Below, one piece after another: positions 43,163-52,806 of a DNA stretch of 64,000 nucleotides; the stretch's first letter is position 1, and every line of letters begins with the position of its first letter. Where the stretch lies: contig NZ_JPRH01000007.1 in NCBI RefSeq assembly GCF_000737705.1, positions 124,001-188,000 of the forward strand, given 5' to 3'. A program made the position numbers and the translations under genes. The notes beneath the pieces are model-generated. The model was not told the origin of the DNA. It was given only the letters and a program-made list of their open reading frames with translations, and made no database searches. Source of the DNA: Chryseobacterium soli (GTDB lineage: Bacteria; Bacteroidota; Bacteroidia; Flavobacteriales; Weeksellaceae).

Positions 43163-44881
43163 TTGATGATGACGATACATAAAGCGTTGGTTCTTTCAGG
43201 GATGGCCCTTTCGTTCTGTTTACAGGCGCAGGAAAATATTCCTCATTTGCAGAAAAAAGGTACGGCAACCCAGCTTGTCGTAGAGCAGAAGCCAGTTCTT
43301 ATCATAGGCGGTGAGTTGGGAAATTCTTCCGCATCTTCCGCTCATGATATTGAAACCCATTTTCCAAAACTTCAACAGATGGGATTGAACACCGTTTTAG
43401 TGCCTGCCTATTGGGATATGATAGAACCCGAAGAAGGGAAATTCGATTTTAGTTTACTTGATACAACCATTGATCAGGCCAGGAAAAATGATCTTAAAAT
43501 CGTTTTCTTATGGTTTGGTGCTTGGAAAAACTCAATGAGCTGCTACGCTCCGTTGTGGTTTAAAAAAGACTATAAAAAATATCCCAGAGCCTATTCCAAA
43601 GCCGGAAAACCTATGGAAATAGCAAGCTCTTTCTCACAAAACGTTCTGAATGCTGATCAGAAAGCCTTCGCTGAAGTAATGAAACATATTGCTTCCGTTG
43701 ATTCCAAACAGGGAACAGTCATTATGATGCAGGTAGAAAACGAAATCGGAATGCTGGAAGGTGCCCGTGACTATTCTAAAGAAGCCAATACAGCTTTCAA
43801 TGCTCAGGTTCCTGAAACACTGATCAAATTTTTAATTAACAATAAAAAAGAACTTCATTCCTCCCTGTCAGAAAAATGGGGGAAACAAGGGTTTAAAACC
43901 AAAGGAAACTGGCAGGAAATATTTGGAAATGATCTGTATACCGATGAACTTTTCACGGCCTGGTCATATGCCCAGTATGTAGAAAAACTGGCTAAAACAT
44001 CCAAATCCATTTATCATATTCCATTATATGTAAATGCCGCTATGAACAGCCGAAACAGACAGCCTGGAGAATATCCTGCGGGCGGTCCGCTGGCTCACCT
44101 GATTGATATCTGGCACGCAGCGGCACCCAGCATAGATATGCTTTCTCCCGATTTATATGACGGAAATTTTGCTGATTGGGTATCCAAGTACAGGCTCCAT
44201 AACAATCCGCTTTTTGTACCGGAAGTGAAAATGACGGCTAACAACGGTGTGCAGGCTTTTTATGCTTTCGGGGAACATGATGCCATTGGATACAGTCCGT
44301 TTTCCATAGAAAATAATTCCGAAGCAGGGAGCAAAAGACTCGCAGAAGCCTATTCAAAATTGAAACAGCTGATTCCGGTTCTTACAAAATACCAGGGGCA
44401 GGGATGGTCAAAAGGACTGTTATTCGATCAGACCAATTCAGAGCGCAAGATCAGTTTTGATGACCTGACGATTACAGCTAGACATTTTTTCAGTCTTCCA
44501 TGGGATCCAAGAGCAAAAGACGGAAGTGTGTGGCCTGAAGGAGGCGGAATTATTCTCCGGTTAGCTAAAGACGAATACCTTATTGCCGGAAGTGGGATGG
44601 TGGTGGAGTTTGAAAAACTCAATGAAAAAAAAGAAATTCAGGCTAAAGATTTGGGAGAAGACGGTTTTGCAGCGCAGGGTGGAAAAATACAGACTCAAAA
44701 TCAATGGACAGGCGGAAAGAGGGTGGGAATTGGTCCGGTGGATGAGATCAGGATTGATGAAAATGGAAATTTCATTCCTATAAGAAGGCTGAATGGTGAC
44801 CAGACCCATCAGGGAAGACACATACGGATCGGTGTTGATGAATTTGCGATTCTTCACGTCAGATTATATGAATATCAATAG
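43163..44881 (+). CDS. GH35-like glycoside hydrolase with DUF5597 domain
   Basis: A 572-residue exported enzyme (signal to about residue 23, FCLQAQ). TIM barrel with the GH35/GH42-type acid/base in VIMMQVENEIG (Glu194) and a nucleophile candidate Glu354 in PLFVPEVKM. Residues about 410-570 are the DUF5597 beta domain found in GH35 proteins of plant-biomass degraders. The annotated activity of the group is beta-galactosidase, but position in a xylan locus suggests release of galactose or arabinose side groups from xylan. Substrate is not certain. Confidence 0.85.
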   Translation: MMMTIHKALVLSGMALSFCLQAQENIPHLQKKGTATQLVVEQKPVLIIGGELGNSSASSAHDIETHFPKLQQMGLNTVLVPAYWDMIEPEEGKFDFSLLDTTIDQARKNDLKIVFLWFGAWKNSMSCYAPLWFKKDYKKYPRAYSKAGKPMEIASSFSQNVLNADQKAFAEVMKHIASVDSKQGTVIMMQVENEIGMLEGARDYSKEANTAFNAQVPETLIKFLINNKKELHSSLSEKWGKQGFKTKGNWQEIFGNDLYTDELFTAWSYAQYVEKLAKTSKSIYHIPLYVNAAMNSRNRQPGEYPAGGPLAHLIDIWHAAAPSIDMLSPDLYDGNFADWVSKYRLHNNPLFVPEVKMTANNGVQAFYAFGEHDAIGYSPFSIENNSEAGSKRLAEAYSKLKQLIPVLTKYQGQGWSKGLLFDQTNSERKISFDDLTITARHFFSLPWDPRAKDGSVWPEGGGIILRLAKDEYLIAGSGMVVEFEKLNEKKEIQAKDLGEDGFAAQGGKIQTQNQWTGGKRVGIGPVDEIRIDENGNFIPIRRLNGDQTHQGRHIRIGVDEFAILHVRLYEYQ

Positions 44882-44937
44882 TCTATATGAGCTTGCTGAA
44901 AATTTCTATTAATAATATTTCACACAAATTTATAACA

Positions 44938-46854
44938 ATGAATACCTGTAACGTTTTAAAAATATTGATCCTGTTTACTGCTTTTTGGGTGACCGATACG
45001 GTAAATGCTAAAGTGAAACTTCCGGCTTTGGTTTCAGATGGAATGGTATTGCAAAGAGATCAGGACATAAAAATATGGGGCAAAGCGGATGCGGGGGAAA
45101 AAGTGAATATAACTTTTCAGAATAAAAAATACAGCACCACAGCCAATGCAACAGGAAACTGGAATGTAATGCTTCCAAAAATGAAAGCAGGAGGCCCTTT
45201 TACCATGACTGTGAATGAAATAACATTGCATAATATCATGATTGGTGAAGTATGGCTGGCATCAGGACAATCCAATATGGAGCTTCCGATGCGGAGGGTA
45301 AAACCTTTGTACCAGCAGGAAATTCAAAACGCGAATACTCAGAACATCCGTTTTTTTACCGTTCCTCAAAAATACAATTTCAAATCGCCACAGGAAGATC
45401 TGGATGGCGGAGTATGGGAAACAACCAATCAGCAGACTATTTTAAATTTCTCTGCGGTGGCCTATTTTTTTGCCAAAGCGATACACGAAAAAATGAATGT
45501 TCCGGTGGGAATTATCAATGCAAGTTTAGGCGGTTCACTCGTTCAGGCGTGGATGGGTGAAAATTCCCTGAAAAAATATCCGGAATATCTTTCCGAAGCC
45601 AAAAAATGGCAGAACGATCAACTCATACAAACCACAGAATCTTCTGAACAGGCGCTAAGCAAAGCCTGGTATTCGGAACTGGATAAGAATGACAAAGGAG
45701 TGAATGAACATTGGGAACAATCTCAATGGAATGATTCCGGATGGAGTACTATGAATATTCCGGGCTCCTGGGAAGATAAAGAAGGGGCTTTTGAAGGGTC
45801 GGTTTGGTTCCGGAAAGAAATAGCACTTCCCAAAGGAGCAGGAAATAAAGCTGCTTTTCTGAATCTGGGAAGAATAAAAGATGCTGATATCACCTATATC
45901 AACGGGATAAAAGTAGGAAATGTAACCTATGAATATCCGCCCCGCTGGTATGATATTCCGGCAGGCGTATTAAAAGAAGGGAAAAACATCATTACGGTAC
46001 GCGTACTCAACGGGAGTGGAAAAGGCGAGTTTATTAAAGGCAAACCTTATGAACTGCACGTTGGAGATCAGAAAATAGATCTGAAAGGCCAATGGAAATA
46101 CAACATAGGGTACAAAATGAATGGAAATGCTCCCGGGCAGACTTTCATCCGCTGGAAACCAACAGGATTGTATAATGCGATGATTCATCCGCTTACAGGA
46201 TATGAGATGAAAGGAGTGATCTGGTATCAGGGAGAAAGCAATACCGGAAAATCCAGTGAATATGCAGATCTGCTTTCTACCATGATTAACGACTGGCGTT
46301 CCCGGTGGAATCAGAAAAATCTTCCTTTTCTCATCGTACAGCTTGCGAATTTTATGGAAGCGAAATCCCAGACCGTGGAAAGCGGTTGGGCAGAGCTGCG
46401 GGAACAGCAGCGTAAAGTTTCCCTTACCGTTCCCAATACCGGGCTTGCCGTAGCTATTGATGCCGGAGAATGGAACGATATCCATCCTTTACACAAGAAA
46501 ACAATTGGTGACAGGCTTGCTCTTCAGGCACTGAAAATCGCCTATAAAGAAAATATCATGGCAGACGGTCCGGTGTATGAATCATTCAAAAAAGAAGGAA
46601 ATACGATCATTCTTTCGTTTAAAAAAGGAACTGATGACTTTTCTCCGGTTTCCTCACTGAAAGGATTTGCCCTTAAAAATGAAAACGGAAATTTTGTATG
46701 GGCCAATGCAAAAATAGAAGGAAATAAAATCGTTGTCTGGAGCGACGCCGTTAAAAATCCGGCCGCCGTAAGATATGCCTGGGCAGATAATCCGGATCAG
46801 GCCAACCTGAAAAATAAAAACGGGCTTCCTGCTTCTCCTTTTACTACAGAATAA
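44938..46854 (+). CDS. Sialate O-acetylesterase-type esterase (probable xylan/oligosaccharide deacetylase)
   Basis: A 638-residue exported SGNH-fold esterase (signal near VTDTVNAKV). The catalytic serine motif is ASGQSNMELP and the Asp/His pair lies in NDIHPLHKKTIGDRLA; GVIWYQGESNTG supplies the oxyanion Asn/Gln. A galactose-binding-like jelly roll (about residues 245-375, STMNIPGSWEDKEGAFEGSV..) is inserted in the catalytic domain, as in CE20-like enzymes acting on plant hemicellulose. Here acetyl removal from xylo-oligomers is likely. The frame continues 17 codons upstream, but ATG 44938 gives the better signal peptide. Confidence 0.85.
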   Translation: MNTCNVLKILILFTAFWVTDTVNAKVKLPALVSDGMVLQRDQDIKIWGKADAGEKVNITFQNKKYSTTANATGNWNVMLPKMKAGGPFTMTVNEITLHNIMIGEVWLASGQSNMELPMRRVKPLYQQEIQNANTQNIRFFTVPQKYNFKSPQEDLDGGVWETTNQQTILNFSAVAYFFAKAIHEKMNVPVGIINASLGGSLVQAWMGENSLKKYPEYLSEAKKWQNDQLIQTTESSEQALSKAWYSELDKNDKGVNEHWEQSQWNDSGWSTMNIPGSWEDKEGAFEGSVWFRKEIALPKGAGNKAAFLNLGRIKDADITYINGIKVGNVTYEYPPRWYDIPAGVLKEGKNIITVRVLNGSGKGEFIKGKPYELHVGDQKIDLKGQWKYNIGYKMNGNAPGQTFIRWKPTGLYNAMIHPLTGYEMKGVIWYQGESNTGKSSEYADLLSTMINDWRSRWNQKNLPFLIVQLANFMEAKSQTVESGWAELREQQRKVSLTVPNTGLAVAIDAGEWNDIHPLHKKTIGDRLALQALKIAYKENIMADGPVYESFKKEGNTIILSFKKGTDDFSPVSSLKGFALKNENGNFVWANAKIEGNKIVVWSDAVKNPAAVRYAWADNPDQANLKNKNGLPASPFTTE

Positions 46855-46898
46855 AAAACATAAAATATCCATTATCCTATCTGAAATTACAACTACTT

Positions 46899-48344
46899 AT
46901 GAATAATCAATCTCAAAAAATATCGGTCCTTGAAAAAATCGGCTACAGCTTAGGCGATCTGGCGGCCAACTTAGTATTCCAGACTCTGGTGACCTATCTG
47001 GCGTATTTTTACACAGATATTTACGGATTAAAAGCTAAGGATGCCTCGGTTATTACCTTAATCGTAGGACTGGTTGCCGGTTTTGGGTTCAATCCGTTGA
47101 TTGGTGCCCTGGCAGACCGTACCGTTACAAAATGGGGGAAATTCCGTCCATGGATTCTGTTTACGGCCGTTCCGTTGGGAATTGCTGCCTTGCTGGCTTT
47201 CAGTACCCCGGATTTTTCTTATAAAGGAAAGATGGTGTATGCTGCCGTGACCTACACGTTACTGTTATTATTATATTCTTCCAACAACCTTCCTTATTCA
47301 GCTTTGAGCGGAGTCATTACCGGGGATATGAGTGAAAGAAACAGTATATCTTCCTACCGTTTCGTAGCAGTGATGTTTGCTCAGTTTTTTGTGCAGGTTT
47401 TCATGCTTCCGATTATTTTATCAGTGGGTAATGGAGATAAAGCAGTGGGAATTGAAGAAGTAATGACCTGGCTGGCCATTATCGGTTCTGTGATGCTTTT
47501 AATCACGTTTTTTACAACGAAAGAAAGAGTTATTCCTAAGCCGGAGCAAAAATCTAGTGTAAAAGAAGATGTAAAAGATCTGTTTCAGAATAAGCCGTGG
47601 GTCATTATGCTGACGGTAACAGCGTTAATATTCATTACATTGGCCATGAAAGGAGGTTCCTATGTCTATTATTTTAATAATTATGTAGATGAAGCAGCAT
47701 TGAAAAGCTTCATTGCCCCAATTACCCATTTCTTTGATTCCATTGGGATGAACTTTTTTGGCGAGAATGTGAAGTCTGCAGGATTTGGACTCTTTAATGC
47801 CGGTGGAATTATCATGATGATTGTAGGAATTACATTTTCAAAGAAGTTTGCCGACCGTTACGGAAAAAGAGATGTATTTGTCCTGTCACTTTTTATCTCA
47901 ACCTTATTTATTGTAGTCTTTATTTTTTACCCGCCAAAATCAGTTGAACTGATGTTTTTATCACAGATCTGCCACGGCTTTTTCTATGGAATAAGCACGC
48001 CCATACTTTGGGCTATGATTGCTGATGTGGCCGACTATTCGGAATGGAAAAATAACCGGAGAGCCACAGCCATTATTTTTTCTGCCATGATGGTAGGATT
48101 AAAAGTGGGATTAAGCATCGGAAGTTCGCTGGTGGCTATGATCATCGGTAAATACGGGTATATTTCAACCGAAGGCGCCCAACAGGTCATTCAACCGGAA
48201 ACCGTAGCAGAAGGAGCCAGAATGCTGGTCAGCATATTTCCTGCGATTCCGTTTTTTATCGCATGCGGACTGCTTTTCCTATATAAAATTAATAAGAAAA
48301 TGGAAGTGCAGATTGAAAAAGATCTGGCAGAAAGAAGAAAATAA
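46899..48344 (+). CDS. GPH-family sugar:cation symporter (xyloside transporter)
   Basis: A 481-residue inner-membrane transporter with about 12 spans. The N-terminus [35 protein letters not shown] and [24 protein letters not shown] are diagnostic of the MelB/XynP glycoside-pentoside-hexuronide group. It likely brings xylobiose and short xylo-oligomers into the cytoplasm for the intracellular GH43. It ends ten bases before the GH10 gene. Confidence 0.92.
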   Translation: MNNQSQKISVLEKIGYSLGDLAANLVFQTLVTYLAYFYTDIYGLKAKDASVITLIVGLVAGFGFNPLIGALADRTVTKWGKFRPWILFTAVPLGIAALLAFSTPDFSYKGKMVYAAVTYTLLLLLYSSNNLPYSALSGVITGDMSERNSISSYRFVAVMFAQFFVQVFMLPIILSVGNGDKAVGIEEVMTWLAIIGSVMLLITFFTTKERVIPKPEQKSSVKEDVKDLFQNKPWVIMLTVTALIFITLAMKGGSYVYYFNNYVDEAALKSFIAPITHFFDSIGMNFFGENVKSAGFGLFNAGGIIMMIVGITFSKKFADRYGKRDVFVLSLFISTLFIVVFIFYPPKSVELMFLSQICHGFFYGISTPILWAMIADVADYSEWKNNRRATAIIFSAMMVGLKVGLSIGSSLVAMIIGKYGYISTEGAQQVIQPETVAEGARMLVSIFPAIPFFIACGLLFLYKINKKMEVQIEKDLAERRK

Positions 48345-48354
48345 AAACCAATAT

Positions 48355-49470
48355 ATGAATCGTATTATCATAGCAGGCCTTATGGCTTTTGCCGTTTCCT
48401 GCACGCCAGTAAAACAGAGCACTTCCAATGTTTCATTGAAAGAAGCTTTTAATAAAAAATTCTACATCGGAACAGCCATGAATCTTCAGCAGATTCATGG
48501 AACAGATCAGAAATCAGTAGAGATCATCAAACAACAATTCAGCTCCATTGTTGCAGAAAACTGTATGAAAAGTATGTTCCTGCAACCTGCTGAAGGAAAA
48601 TTCTTTTTTGATGATGCCGATCAGTTTGTTGCTTTCGGAGAGAAAAATAAAATGTTCATTATTGGACATACCCTGGTATGGCATTCCCAAGCTCCCAAAT
48701 GGTTTTTCACAGACAGCAATGGCAACAACGTAACTCCTGAAGTGCTGAAACAGAGAATGAAAAATCACATTACCACAGTTGTTTCCCGCTACAAAGGAAG
48801 AGTAAAAGGCTGGGATGTAGTGAACGAGGCTATTTTGGAAGATGGTTCGTACCGGAAATCTAAGTTTTACGAAATTTTGGGTGAAGAGTTTATTCCATTG
48901 GCATTTCAGTATGCACATGAAGCAGATCCCAATGCCGAACTCTATTACAATGATTATAATGAATGGTATCCTGGCAAAATACAGGCTGTTTCAAAAATGG
49001 TAAAAAAGCTGAAATCTCAGGGAATCCGGATTGATGGAGTAGGAATGCAGGCCCATGTCGGAATGGATGCTCCTTCTATAGATGAATATGAAAAAGCAAT
49101 GGTAGCCTATGCTGAAACCGGAGTAAAAGTGAATGTGACAGAAATGGAAATCAGCGCACTTCCTTCACCATGGGGGAATTCCGCCAACATTTCAGACACA
49201 GTTGCCTATAAAAAAGAAATGAATCCCTATACTCAGGGACTTCCTGCCAATGTACAGACCCAATGGGAAAAGCGGTATGTGGATTTCTTTAGCCTGTTTT
49301 TAAAACATTCGGATAAAATCAGAAGAGTAACCTTATGGGGAGTTACCGATTTGCATTCCTGGAAAAATGATTTTCCAATAAAAGGAAGAACAGATTATCC
49401 CTTACTGTTTGACCGTCAAGATCAGGCAAAACCGGTGATTGAGAAGATCGTCAAATTGACAGGAGAGTAG
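48355..49470 (+). CDS. GH10 endo-1,4-beta-xylanase, lipoprotein
   Basis: A 371-residue xylanase cutting internal beta-1,4 bonds of xylan. Lipoprotein signal [18 protein letters not shown] (acyl-Cys 16), so membrane-anchored and possibly surface-exposed. TIM barrel with GH10 motifs: [13 protein letters not shown], acid/base Glu158 in [23 protein letters not shown], nucleophile Glu263 in VTEMEI, and [13 protein letters not shown] 48355 is selected; the open frame upstream overlaps the transporter gene and lacks a signal. It is the only endo-acting xylanase in the window. Confidence 0.96.
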   Translation: MNRIIIAGLMAFAVSCTPVKQSTSNVSLKEAFNKKFYIGTAMNLQQIHGTDQKSVEIIKQQFSSIVAENCMKSMFLQPAEGKFFFDDADQFVAFGEKNKMFIIGHTLVWHSQAPKWFFTDSNGNNVTPEVLKQRMKNHITTVVSRYKGRVKGWDVVNEAILEDGSYRKSKFYEILGEEFIPLAFQYAHEADPNAELYYNDYNEWYPGKIQAVSKMVKKLKSQGIRIDGVGMQAHVGMDAPSIDEYEKAMVAYAETGVKVNVTEMEISALPSPWGNSANISDTVAYKKEMNPYTQGLPANVQTQWEKRYVDFFSLFLKHSDKIRRVTLWGVTDLHSWKNDFPIKGRTDYPLLFDRQDQAKPVIEKIVKLTGE

Positions 49471-49519
49471 GTAAGAGAAAAGATATTAGATTTCAGACTA
49501 CAAACTCAACACGCAGGCT

Positions 49520-49580
49520 AAACACCAAATACTAAACACTAAAAACCAACAACCAACAACTGAAAACCAACAACCAAAAA
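49520..49580 (+). repeat. A/C-rich low-complexity leader before GH43
   Basis: Degenerate tandem ACCAACAACCAACAAC-like units with almost no G or T, ending 18 bases before the GH43 start codon. It cannot fold and should leave the ribosome entry region open. May act as a translational enhancer or be a spacer of no function. Confidence 0.4.
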
Positions 49581-49598
49581 AAGATAAATTTTACGATC

Positions 49599-50567
49599 AT
49601 GAAAAAAGCAAAATATCTATTCCCGAGTGATTATATGGCAGATCCTTCCGTTCATGTATTCGAAGGTAAGCTCTATATTTATCCATCCCATGACAGAGAA
49701 AGCGGCATTGAGGAAAATGACAACGGAGACCATTTTGATATGAATGATTACCATGTATTTTCCATTGATGACGTAGAAAACGGAGCGGTAACGGATCATG
49801 GTGTTGTCCTTTCGGTAAAGGATATTCCGTGGGCCGGGCGCCAGTTGTGGGATTGTGATGTAGCTTGTAAAAACGGGAAATATTATATGTATTATCCTTT
49901 GAAAGATAAAAATGATATTTTCAGGATAGGAGTGGCCGTTGCCGACCAACCTTATGGTCCTTTTATTCCTGAAAAGCATCCGATGTTGGGAAGTTACAGC
50001 ATTGATCCCTGTATTTTTGAAGAAGACGGGAAGCATTATATGTATTTTGGCGGAATCTGGGGCGGACAGCTTCAACGGTACCGCAACAATAAAGCACTGG
50101 AATCTGCGGTCATTCCGAATGATGATGAACCTGCAATTCCTTCCAAAGTGGCTTTGTTGAGCGATGATATGCTTGAATTTGCAGAAGAACCGAAAGATCT
50201 TATCATTCTCGATGCTGATGGAAATCCTTTGCTTCAGGGCGATGAACACCGATTTTTTGAAGCCTCCTGGATGCATAAATACAATGGAAAATACTATTTT
50301 TCTTATTCCACGGGAGATACCCATCTTTTGTGCTATGCAACGGGAGATACTCCTTACGGACCGTTTACCTATCAGGGCGTTATCCTGACTCCGGTAGTAG
50401 GCTGGACCACCCATCACAGCATTACTGAATATAAAGGAAAATGGTATTTATTTTTCCATGACAGCGTTCCCAGCGGTGGAAAAACCTGGTTACGAAGCAT
50501 GAAAATGATTGAAATGGACTATCATCCGGACGGAACCATCAAAACCATTGACGGATTAGAAGGTTAA
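49599..50567 (+). CDS. GH43 beta-xylosidase/arabinofuranosidase, cytoplasmic
   Basis: A 322-residue enzyme without a signal peptide, consisting only of the five-bladed propeller. Catalytic residues: Asp15 in YMADPSV, Asp136 in SIDPCIF, Glu221 in RFFEASW. The compact sequence with DCDVACKNGKYYMYYPLKDK resembles GH43 subfamily 1. It probably cleaves xylobiose and arabinosylated xylo-oligomers after import by the GPH symporter, releasing xylose for XylA. Confidence 0.93.
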   Translation: MKKAKYLFPSDYMADPSVHVFEGKLYIYPSHDRESGIEENDNGDHFDMNDYHVFSIDDVENGAVTDHGVVLSVKDIPWAGRQLWDCDVACKNGKYYMYYPLKDKNDIFRIGVAVADQPYGPFIPEKHPMLGSYSIDPCIFEEDGKHYMYFGGIWGGQLQRYRNNKALESAVIPNDDEPAIPSKVALLSDDMLEFAEEPKDLIILDADGNPLLQGDEHRFFEASWMHKYNGKYYFSYSTGDTHLLCYATGDTPYGPFTYQGVILTPVVGWTTHHSITEYKGKWYLFFHDSVPSGGKTWLRSMKMIEMDYHPDGTIKTIDGLEG

Positions 50568-50614
50568 AGTCACCTATAAGGTAATTTTATTCTTCCACAA
50601 AAAATAAAAAATCT

Positions 50615-52672
50615 ATGAAAATTTCCTGTATGTTTTATCTTCGAACCTGTATACTGTTTCTTTTTCTCTTTCTCTTTCCATTTTGTGTATTTGCAGAAGA
50701 TGGGAGCCAGCTCTGGCTCCGGTTTCCTAATGTAAAAAATGGAATATCAACAGATAAAATCATCTCCAAAGGGAAAAATCCGACGCTTGATATTGCGAAA
50801 AAAGAGCTTACTACTTATTGGCAGGGACAGGCGGTTGAACTGCGTACAGAAAAATCATTGAAAAACCTTAAAGACGGCTATACCATTATCTCCGGACTGG
50901 ATAAAATCATTATTTCTTCAGCTAAAGAAACAGGCTTGCTGTATGGAGTGTATCATATTCTCCGCCTACAGCAGACGCAATCGGATCTTACTCACCTGAA
51001 TATTACAGAAAAGCCTTCTTATGACGTAAGAATTCTCAACCATTGGGATAATCTGGACGGAAGTATAGAAAGAGGATATGCAGGACATTCGTTATGGAAA
51101 TGGGAAGATCTGCCCGGCACAATTTCCCCGCGTTATGAAGCCTATGCAAGAGCTAACGCTTCGATCGGAATTAACGCTGTCGTGCTGAATAATGTCAATG
51201 CTTCACCGAATATGCTGAAGAATGAATATCTGATCAAAGTAAAAGCACTGGCCGATATTTTTCGTCCGTATGGAATTAAGGTCTATCTTTCGGTGAACTT
51301 TTCCTCCCCAAAAGTCATTGGCGGACTTGAAAATTCTGATCCACTGAATAAAAAGGTTCAGGAATGGTGGAAGCAGAAAACCAATGAAATTTATAAGATA
51401 ATACCGGATTTTGGAGGTTTTTTGGTGAAAGCCAATTCAGAAGGGCAGCCCGGACCTCAGGATTATGGAAGAACCCATGCTGATGGTGCCAATATGATGG
51501 CGGATGTTCTGAAACCTCATGGCGGAATCGTGATGTGGCGTGCTTTTGTATACAGTGCGAGCCCGGAAGACCGCGCGAAACAGGCTTATCTGGAATTTCT
51601 GCCTCTGGACGGGAAATTCAGGGATAATGTGATTATTCAGATCAAAAACGGTCCGATTGATTTCCAACCCCGCGAACCTTTTAATCCCTTATTCGGAGCG
51701 TTAAAAAAAACCTCTGAAATGGTGGAATTTCAAATTACACAGGAATATCTGGGGTTTTCCAATCACCTCGTTTTTCTTGGCCCGTTGTTTAAAGAAACCC
51801 TGGACAGTGATACGTATGCCTATGGAAAAGGATCTACGGTTTCAAAAGTAACAGACGGTACATTGAGGCCTGCAAAATTAACGGCTATTTCCGCCGTAGC
51901 CAATATTGGTGATGAAACCAACTGGACCGGAAACCATTTTGCCCAGGCCAATTGGTATGCCTTCGGAAGACTGGCATGGAATCATCAGCTGGGTTCCGAT
52001 CAGATTGCTGGGGAGTGGATAAAAATGACTTTCACCGATGATAAGAATTTTGTAAATCCGGTGAAAGAAATGATGCTTTCTTCCCGGGAAACAGCTGTAG
52101 ACTATATGATGCCGCTCGGTTTGCACCATATCTTTGCTTTTGACCATCATTACGGGCCTGAACCCTGGGGGAATATTCCCGGTGGAAGGCCGGACTGGAT
52201 GCCCGTATATTATCATAAAGCCGATGAAAACGGACTTGGATTCAACAGAACTCAAACAGGCAGTAATGCGGTGGCTCAATATTTTCCTCCTTTAAACGAG
52301 ACCTATGGAAATATAGAAACTTGTCCCGAAAATCTCATCCTCTGGTTTCATCATGTTCCTTGGAAATATACTATGAAAGACGGGAAAAGCCTGTGGGATG
52401 AACTCTGCTACACCTACGATAAAGGCGTGAAAAACGTTCGTGAATATCAAAAAACCTGGGACAGAATGGAACCCTATGTGGATGCAGAGAGATTCCATCA
52501 TGTTCAATCCAGGTTAAAAATTCAGTCGAAAGATGCTGTATGGTGGAAAGATGCCTGCCTGCTTTATTTTCAGACCTATTCGAAGATGCCGATTCCTTAT
52601 GATATAGAGCGTCCGGTTCATGAGCTGGAAGATCTTAAAAAAATCAAACTGGATATGAAGCACCATAACTAA
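50615..52672 (+). CDS. aguA: GH67 alpha-glucuronidase
   Basis: A 685-residue enzyme with a hydrophobic signal peptide (to about residue 27, PFCVFAE). It removes (4-O-methyl)glucuronic acid from the non-reducing terminal xylose of aldouronic acids. Catalytic acid Glu276 lies in VKANSEGQPGPQ; the base pair Asp349 (NGPIDFQPREP) and Glu377 (ITQEY) keep the same spacing as in the Cellvibrio enzyme. RPAKLTAISAVANIGDETNWTG and HHYGPEPWG are further family signatures. Last enzyme gene of the xylan locus; its product feeds the UxuA branch. Confidence 0.96.
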   Translation: MKISCMFYLRTCILFLFLFLFPFCVFAEDGSQLWLRFPNVKNGISTDKIISKGKNPTLDIAKKELTTYWQGQAVELRTEKSLKNLKDGYTIISGLDKIIISSAKETGLLYGVYHILRLQQTQSDLTHLNITEKPSYDVRILNHWDNLDGSIERGYAGHSLWKWEDLPGTISPRYEAYARANASIGINAVVLNNVNASPNMLKNEYLIKVKALADIFRPYGIKVYLSVNFSSPKVIGGLENSDPLNKKVQEWWKQKTNEIYKIIPDFGGFLVKANSEGQPGPQDYGRTHADGANMMADVLKPHGGIVMWRAFVYSASPEDRAKQAYLEFLPLDGKFRDNVIIQIKNGPIDFQPREPFNPLFGALKKTSEMVEFQITQEYLGFSNHLVFLGPLFKETLDSDTYAYGKGSTVSKVTDGTLRPAKLTAISAVANIGDETNWTGNHFAQANWYAFGRLAWNHQLGSDQIAGEWIKMTFTDDKNFVNPVKEMMLSSRETAVDYMMPLGLHHIFAFDHHYGPEPWGNIPGGRPDWMPVYYHKADENGLGFNRTQTGSNAVAQYFPPLNETYGNIETCPENLILWFHHVPWKYTMKDGKSLWDELCYTYDKGVKNVREYQKTWDRMEPYVDAERFHHVQSRLKIQSKDAVWWKDACLLYFQTYSKMPIPYDIERPVHELEDLKKIKLDMKHHN

Positions 52673-52734
52673 AGTTAATCTGCATTGTTTGTAAGACCTG
52701 GTTCACACAATATTGACAATTTTACAATCTTCAT

Positions 52735-52767
52735 AAAGATACCGTTAAAACTATATGTGGTATCTTT
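52735..52767. promoter_or_regulatory. Inverted repeat overlapping the HAD gene promoter
   Basis: AAAGATACC (52735-52743) and GGTATCTTT (52759-52767) form a perfect 9-bp inverted repeat. Its right arm plus the next base contains TATCTTTG (52761-52768), a match to the TAnnTTTG -7 box, 38 bases before the HAD ATG. TTGACAATTTT occurs on both sides (52713 and 52777). Candidate operator-promoter. Confidence 0.5.
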
Positions 52768-52806
52768 GTGACTTGATTGACAATTTTGTAACCAAAAAAA
52801 TGTTGT

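Noticed and set aside
49617..50417. Long minus-strand frame inside the cytoplasmic GH43 gene
   Set aside because: Shadow of a strongly supported GH43 gene; translation is rich in Ile/Phe/Arg without family features.
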